A stretch of DNA of 10,823 nucleotides from Sphingomonadales bacterium (GTDB lineage Bacteria > Bacteroidota > Bacteroidia > UBA7662), in assembly GCA_016872225.1 (NCBI GenBank), contig VHAW01000055.1, positions 1 through 10,823 of the forward strand, given 5' to 3'. Below, piece after piece: positions 7,170-10,823 of the stretch; the stretch's first letter is position 1; each line of letters starts with the position of its first letter. Position numbers and translations under genes: made by a program. Below the pieces are notes generated by a model. It was not told the origin of the DNA, did not search any database, and saw only the letters and a list, made by a program, of their open reading frames with translations.

Positions 7170-8090
7170 TCACGACACGGATTTGCGCCCCTTTCGAAAG
7201 CGATGCAATTGCCCACGAACTAACCGCGTTAGTTCCTTTAGAGAATAGCCGAAGAGTACCGCAGTACCAAAGCTAAAGGAAGAATAAACAACAGCTACCA
7301 AGGCCATTTGATTATCCATCAATTTTACATGCGTCACAAAAATGGCCAGAGAAACATTTTGCAATCCAACCTCCACAGGGATGGTAATTCTCGCACGTGG
7401 ACCAAGCCTGAACAGAAAGGCGAGGAGGAGTCCAAACAACATACCTCCACCGTTAAGCAACAAAGTAGGTGGCAACAAATCGCCCACAAATTCCAAAACC
7501 TGGTCCGTCCCGGAATGTTCGGCACTCGCAACACCGACAAAGGCCACCAACAGCATGACGGGCATCAGATAACGAAGAGGCTTGTCCGCCAAATCCGCGA
7601 AGACAGGATATCGGTTTCTGAACCACAACCCTACCCCAGCTGGCAATAAAGTCAACAAAGCAATGTCCTTCACAGTATGCCAGAACGGCAAAGAAATCGC
7701 GGCATGTTGCCCCATAAAATAACCTAGAGACCAATCGACGAGCCAAGGGATGGTCACCACACAAAATAAGCTGTTGAACGTGGTCAGAGTCATGGACAAA
7801 GCCACATTCGCTCTTAACAAATGGCTAATTAACCCTGCAGACGCCCCACCAGGACAGGACGCAATTACCATCAAACCCACCGCATACTCCGGCGACATTT
7901 TGAAAACCTTGGCCAGAACCCAAGCCAAAATCGGAAGAACGATCATCTGAGCGGCTAACCCTACGATGATGGCTTTGGGAAATCGAATTACATTGCGAAA
8001 GTGCTTCCAACTCAACGACAAACCCATTCCCCACATGATCAGCACCAAGGTGGCCGGCAGAAAATAGGTTGAAAAAAAATTAGTGTTCAT
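7170..8090 (-). CDS. Bile acid:sodium symporter family (BASS/SBF) transporter
   Basis: From the ATG at 8090 this is a 306-residue inner-membrane protein with about nine to ten helices. Family hallmarks are LIMWGMGLSLSWKHF (17-31), SCPGGASAGLISHLL (78-92) followed by ANVALSMTLTT (94-104), and VEVGLQNVSLAIF (239-251); the two later stretches are the discontinuous crossover helices that form the sodium sites. The family carries bile acids, pantoate, pyruvate and other organic anions, so the substrate cannot be named. The frame also has a TTG at 8114, but the ATG aligns better with the family N-terminus. Asn is replaced by Ala (A85) after S84, see findings. The polytopic part is followed by a very basic tail, HRFRKGRKSVS (296-306). 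It lies 66 bases downstream of the scpA stop in an operon-like order. Confidence 0.9.
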   Translation of the reverse strand: MNTNFFSTYFLPATLVLIMWGMGLSLSWKHFRNVIRFPKAIIVGLAAQMIVLPILAWVLAKVFKMSPEYAVGLMVIASCPGGASAGLISHLLRANVALSMTLTTFNSLFCVVTIPWLVDWSLGYFMGQHAAISLPFWHTVKDIALLTLLPAGVGLWFRNRYPVFADLADKPLRYLMPVMLLVAFVGVASAEHSGTDQVLEFVGDLLPPTLLLNGGGMLFGLLLAFLFRLGPRARITIPVEVGLQNVSLAIFVTHVKLMDNQMALVAVVYSSFSFGTAVLFGYSLKELTRLVRGQLHRFRKGRKSVS

Positions 8091-8156
8091 GAATTTGAAC
8101 GAAATTGATTCCAAAACGCATTTCTTGATTTCTTGGGCGGCATAGAATAGAACCCC

Positions 8157-8894
8157 TTATGAGGTAAGCTTCAGCGCAAAATCATTAAAGCCCTCTTCGA
8201 AGCGTATTTCCAAGCGACCAACCTGCATCATTTCCAACATAGCCAAGAAGGTAAAGATGGCATGCATTTTGTCGGTAAAATCTTTGAACAAATCCAGAAA
8301 TGAAGTGAATTCCTTGTGGCTGAGACGATTAGCCAAATAGTTTCTTTGCGCGGCAATGGAGTACGGATATTGGGTCACTTTGTGGATCACCTTGACCCTG
8401 GCGGTGCCGCGTGCCACTGCTTGATGAAAATACTTAAGGAGACGGTAAAGATCCACATGCAGTAAATCCTGCTCAATGCCTAATCCGGCTTCCACTTGTT
8501 GGAGTTCTTCCGCTTTATTCCCCCGAGTCACCAACGATTGTCGATAATCTTCCATTTGCTTGAGTTCCTCAGTAACGGCCTTGTATCGCTTATACTCAAG
8601 GAGCCTTGCCGCCAGATCGGCTCTGGGATCGATTTCCTCTCCAGCTTCGTCCAACTCAGGTCTGGGCAACAACATCCTCGCTTTGATCCGAATGAGGGTA
8701 GCCGCCACCAAAATAAACTCTGCTGCTAATTCAATGTTAAGCTCAGCCATTTCCTGCATGTATTGCAAAAAATCTGTAGTGATCTTCCCTATGGGAATAT
8801 CTTGAATATCCAGTTCATCTCTTTCGATAAAAAATAGCAACAAATCGAAGGGACCTTCGAAACGCTGCAACTTAATTTGATAGGTCTCCTGCAT
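8157..8894 (-). CDS. scpA: Segregation and condensation protein A (ScpA kleisin)
   Basis: ScpA is the kleisin subunit that bridges the SMC ATPase heads and binds ScpB dimers in the bacterial condensin that organises and separates chromosomes. The N-terminal family signature FEGPFDLLLFFIERDELDI (12-30) followed by IPIGKIT (33-39) is clear, as are AAEFILVAATLIRIKARMLLP (57-77, SMC-neck-binding helices) and DPRADLAARLLEYKRYK (89-105). Residues about 195-240, with FTFLAMLEMMQVGRLEIRF (214-232), form the C-terminal winged helix that contacts the other SMC head. At 245 residues it is normal length. The ATG at 8894 precedes the conserved start by ten residues. It begins 28 bases after the M16 subunit stop, so cotranscription is likely; scpB and smc are not in the window. 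Confidence 0.95.
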   Translation of the reverse strand: MQETYQIKLQRFEGPFDLLLFFIERDELDIQDIPIGKITTDFLQYMQEMAELNIELAAEFILVAATLIRIKARMLLPRPELDEAGEEIDPRADLAARLLEYKRYKAVTEELKQMEDYRQSLVTRGNKAEELQQVEAGLGIEQDLLHVDLYRLLKYFHQAVARGTARVKVIHKVTQYPYSIAAQRNYLANRLSHKEFTSFLDLFKDFTDKMHAIFTFLAMLEMMQVGRLEIRFEEGFNDFALKLTS

Positions 8895-8922
8895 GATATG
8901 ATTCCTAAAGATAAGACAGACC

Positions 8923-10287
8923 TTAGGCCGAAGGGCCGGCCGTAGCCACGACCAACCTGTCCGGTTGTAGGTATTGCGCAGCGAGTTCCATAAGGTCTGC
9001 GGGAGAGGTCTCGTCCAAGGTTCTAAGGTATTCTCTTAAATAATCCTCCCCAAGGCCAAAGGACTCGAGATCCCAATACCGGTCCATCAGGGCGAAGGAG
9101 CCGTCTAATCCCGCCATGAGTTGACCACGCAAATATGAACGTACTCTACCCCATTCAGCGTTACTCAACAATTCTCGGCCAAGGCGATCCATTTCGAAAC
9201 GAATTTGTTCCAAAGCCAATGTTTCTGAACCTGCCAAAAGCTCCGATTGTACCGTCATCAAGGAATGGTTTCGGTAAGACCTAAGGCGAGCCCCTACCCC
9301 GTAAGTAAGCCCGAGTTCTTCCCGCAAATTCTGCATAAGCCTGGAACCAAAGTAACCCCCAAGCACGGTGACCAGAATTTTGAGACGATGGTAGACCGGA
9401 TTGGTCTTGGGCGGCCAAACCAAAGCTGCCCGTAAGGAAACCTGCAGGGCATCCGCTTTGGGAACAAATACCACAGCAGGTGCAGGAACTGGAAATTCCA
9501 AAGAACTTAGAGGGTGTTTTCTGCTTGATTCCGAAACCGTGGTAGTGAACGTGCGGTGTAGATCCTTTAACAAGCCAGGAATTACGGAGGCCGAATTTGG
9601 TCCGCAAACCGAAAGCGATATTTCCCTGGAGGACAAAAGCTGATGATGAGCGTCCATAAGGTGCTCCCTTGTAATGGCTTCATAATCCGCCGGGGTAGAT
9701 AACCTCGCCTCGGGATGATCAACAGGGTAAACTAGTTGGCGCAATTGCCGACCCGCCAAAAAACTCAGTTTCCGAGATTCGATATGCCAATGTTGGATTT
9801 TGGATTGAATAATGGAATTCAGTTCCTCTTGTTGAAAGGCAGGCTCCGTAATGGCCTCCAAAAACAACGGCCATACATAAGGTAGAAAGCGATCCAGCAC
9901 CATCAACGTGGCGGTGGTCTGCTCTGCTTCTGTGGAGAAACGAATTTGTCCGCCCCAATGATCCACAGCTTTCGTCCATTCCGAGGCCGATCGTTGAACT
10001 GTTCCCTCGCTAAGCATTCGGGCCATGATTCGTGTAGACAAAAAGTTTCGCTCAAGCCAAAATCCATGATTCCATTGAAAATCAATACGAAACAAAGGCT
10101 CATTACCCTGATTTAAGAAAACAATTTTGGGCTGGCTGATATTACTCAAGGCCGAATCCCCCTTGGAAGACTGGAGCTTGGACCCAGGGGAGGTCCATCG
10201 CTGAGGCCAATCCCAGGTCAAAGGAGCATTTTCCTCGGTAATGGGTCGCTTACTGCGATTAAGAACGGATTCAGGCATCTCCTTCAT
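8923..10287 (-). CDS. M16-family peptidase-like subunit lacking the zinc site (non-catalytic partner)
   Basis: This 454-residue protein has the two-domain M16 (pitrilysin/insulinase) half-barrel layout. At the place where active subunits carry HxxEH, the sequence reads STRIMARMLSEGT (84-96): the following EGT is retained but both histidines and the glutamate are gone. The substrate-binding motif of the second half is intact: GGYFGSRLMQNLREELGLTYG (310-330), with the Arg and Tyr that hold the substrate backbone in paired subunits. This pattern is that of the inactive partner of heterodimeric M16B proteases. No signal peptide is visible and the first 50 residues are polar and Ser/Pro-rich, so it is probably cytoplasmic or follows its partner. 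The ATG at 10287 overlaps the upstream M16 gene by 17 bases, suggesting translational coupling and equal production; a second ATG at 10278 is possible. The substrate is unknown. Confidence 0.9.
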   Translation of the reverse strand: MKEMPESVLNRSKRPITEENAPLTWDWPQRWTSPGSKLQSSKGDSALSNISQPKIVFLNQGNEPLFRIDFQWNHGFWLERNFLSTRIMARMLSEGTVQRSASEWTKAVDHWGGQIRFSTEAEQTTATLMVLDRFLPYVWPLFLEAITEPAFQQEELNSIIQSKIQHWHIESRKLSFLAGRQLRQLVYPVDHPEARLSTPADYEAITREHLMDAHHQLLSSREISLSVCGPNSASVIPGLLKDLHRTFTTTVSESSRKHPLSSLEFPVPAPAVVFVPKADALQVSLRAALVWPPKTNPVYHRLKILVTVLGGYFGSRLMQNLREELGLTYGVGARLRSYRNHSLMTVQSELLAGSETLALEQIRFEMDRLGRELLSNAEWGRVRSYLRGQLMAGLDGSFALMDRYWDLESFGLGEDYLREYLRTLDETSPADLMELAAQYLQPDRLVVATAGPSA

Positions 10288-10823
10288 GTTCGCTAGGGGT
10301 GTAGCGGAGTATAGCCGCCTTTTCAGGCTTCAGCAATTGGGCAGCCATGGACTTGACATGCTCAGCCGTGACCTGTCGATAGCATTCAATTTCACGGTCC
10401 AGGTCCTCTGCTTGGCTGAGATATTCAAAGTAGCAGAGATTCATGGCGACGTTCAAACCGTTGGTTCTTCCCATCACCAAGGAAGCCTCTATTTGGTTGA
10501 GACTTTTGGTTAACTCGTCATGGCTTGGACCTTGATTAGCCATTTGATACAACTGTTCCCAAACTGCATTTTCGGCATCATCGACCGAAACACCCTGGGC
10601 ACAATGACCACTGACCACCAAAAGTCCCGGATCCATGTCACCGGTTACATACGCATTGAGATCCGAAAATATGGGTTTGTCCATGACCAGCCCACGAAAT
10701 AGCCTGGAGGACTGCCCTCGCGATAAAACATCCGTAATTAAGTCACTAGCATGATAATCGATAGAGGCCCTACCCGGCATAGGAAATGCCATATACAGGG
10801 CGGATGCCGGATAAGCTCCAAAC
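10271..10823 (-). CDS. M16-family peptidase, C-terminal part (partial, N-terminus beyond right edge)
   Basis: The frame is open to the last base; 183 residues are visible and none of the internal ATG codons (10792, 10777) should be taken as the start. YMAFPMPGRASIDYHASDLITDV continues into DVLSRGQSSRLFRGLV (31-46 of the visible part), the C-terminal M16 domain with its G-x-S-S-R-L turn. LTKSLNQIEASLVMGRTNG (104-122) and the closing helix EHVKSMAAQLLKP (154-166) are also typical. The HxxEH catalytic motif, expected in the N-terminal half, lies outside the window, so activity cannot be judged; with an inactive partner directly downstream and overlapping by 17 bases, this is probably the catalytic subunit of the pair. 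Confidence 0.85.
   Translation of the reverse strand, partial: FGAYPASALYMAFPMPGRASIDYHASDLITDVLSRGQSSRLFRGLVMDKPIFSDLNAYVTGDMDPGLLVVSGHCAQGVSVDDAENAVWEQLYQMANQGPSHDELTKSLNQIEASLVMGRTNGLNVAMNLCYFEYLSQAEDLDREIECYRQVTAEHVKSMAAQLLKPEKAAILRYTPSEHEGDA

Noticed and set aside
7308..7649. 113-codon plus-strand frame
   Set aside because: It is antisense to the clear SBF transporter, is rich in Gln/His/Lys with low-complexity composition, and matches no family.
8091..8114. Upstream TTG start for the SBF transporter, adding eight residues
   Set aside because: The ATG at 8090 gives a family-like N-terminus and is a stronger start codon; the added residues match nothing in the family.
9281..9607. 108-codon minus-strand frame within the second M16 gene
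   Set aside because: The in-phase M16 frame holds the conserved GGYFGSRL motif across this span; the alternative is a shadow.
1..10823. CRISPR array, tRNA, insertion sequence, phage or defence system
   Set aside because: No regularly spaced repeats, cloverleaf-like sequence, transposase, integrase or defence-type domains were seen on either strand; nearly all sequence is explained by recognisable genes.

Overview
The window looks like a chromosomal segment of a Bacteroidota bacterium, probably from a Saprospirales/Chitinophagales-like group, though the lineage call is only tentative. The support is: two secreted proteins with features of type IX secretion (T9SS) cargo, one with a C-terminal YPNP sorting motif; multi-PKD and Gly-Gly-X-Tyr beta-modules; an M43 cytophagalysin-type protease; an RsmI-like methylase form typical of Bacteroidota; and A-rich, Shine-Dalgarno-poor start regions. 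Base composition is close to balanced. I see no mobile element, CRISPR array, tRNA, rRNA or phage gene.

Left part (1-5047, all minus strand, read right to left): a 911-residue secreted M43 metalloprotease with a PKD-like domain, four tandem beta-modules and a divergent C-terminal sorting domain; 34 bases further on, a TerC-family membrane metal transporter; then, after a 120-base region with a candidate promoter, a 17-base palindrome and a 13-base direct repeat, a secreted three-PKD protein whose C-terminus runs off the left edge.

Middle (5048-6396): a 70-base divergent intergenic region, then on the plus strand a full-length Sua5-type threonylcarbamoyl-AMP synthase (tRNA t6A synthesis). It converges on a 28-codon minus-strand frame that encodes a probable single-pass membrane micropeptide, 71 bases downstream of the next gene's stop.

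Right part (6397-10823, all minus strand, an operon-like train read right to left): the C-terminal part of one M16 peptidase, cut by the window edge; a second M16 subunit overlapping it by 17 bases and lacking the HxxEH zinc site; the condensin subunit ScpA; a BASS/SBF transporter with an Asn-to-Ala change at an expected sodium-site position; and an RsmI-like SAM-dependent methylase.

Most of this is ordinary housekeeping plus secreted-protein content. I do not find a convincing new multi-gene system. The points most worth a second look are the micropeptide, the TerC gene sandwiched between two secreted-protein genes, the altered SBF sodium site, the palindrome/direct-repeat region before the PKD gene, and the disulfide-patterned PKD modules.
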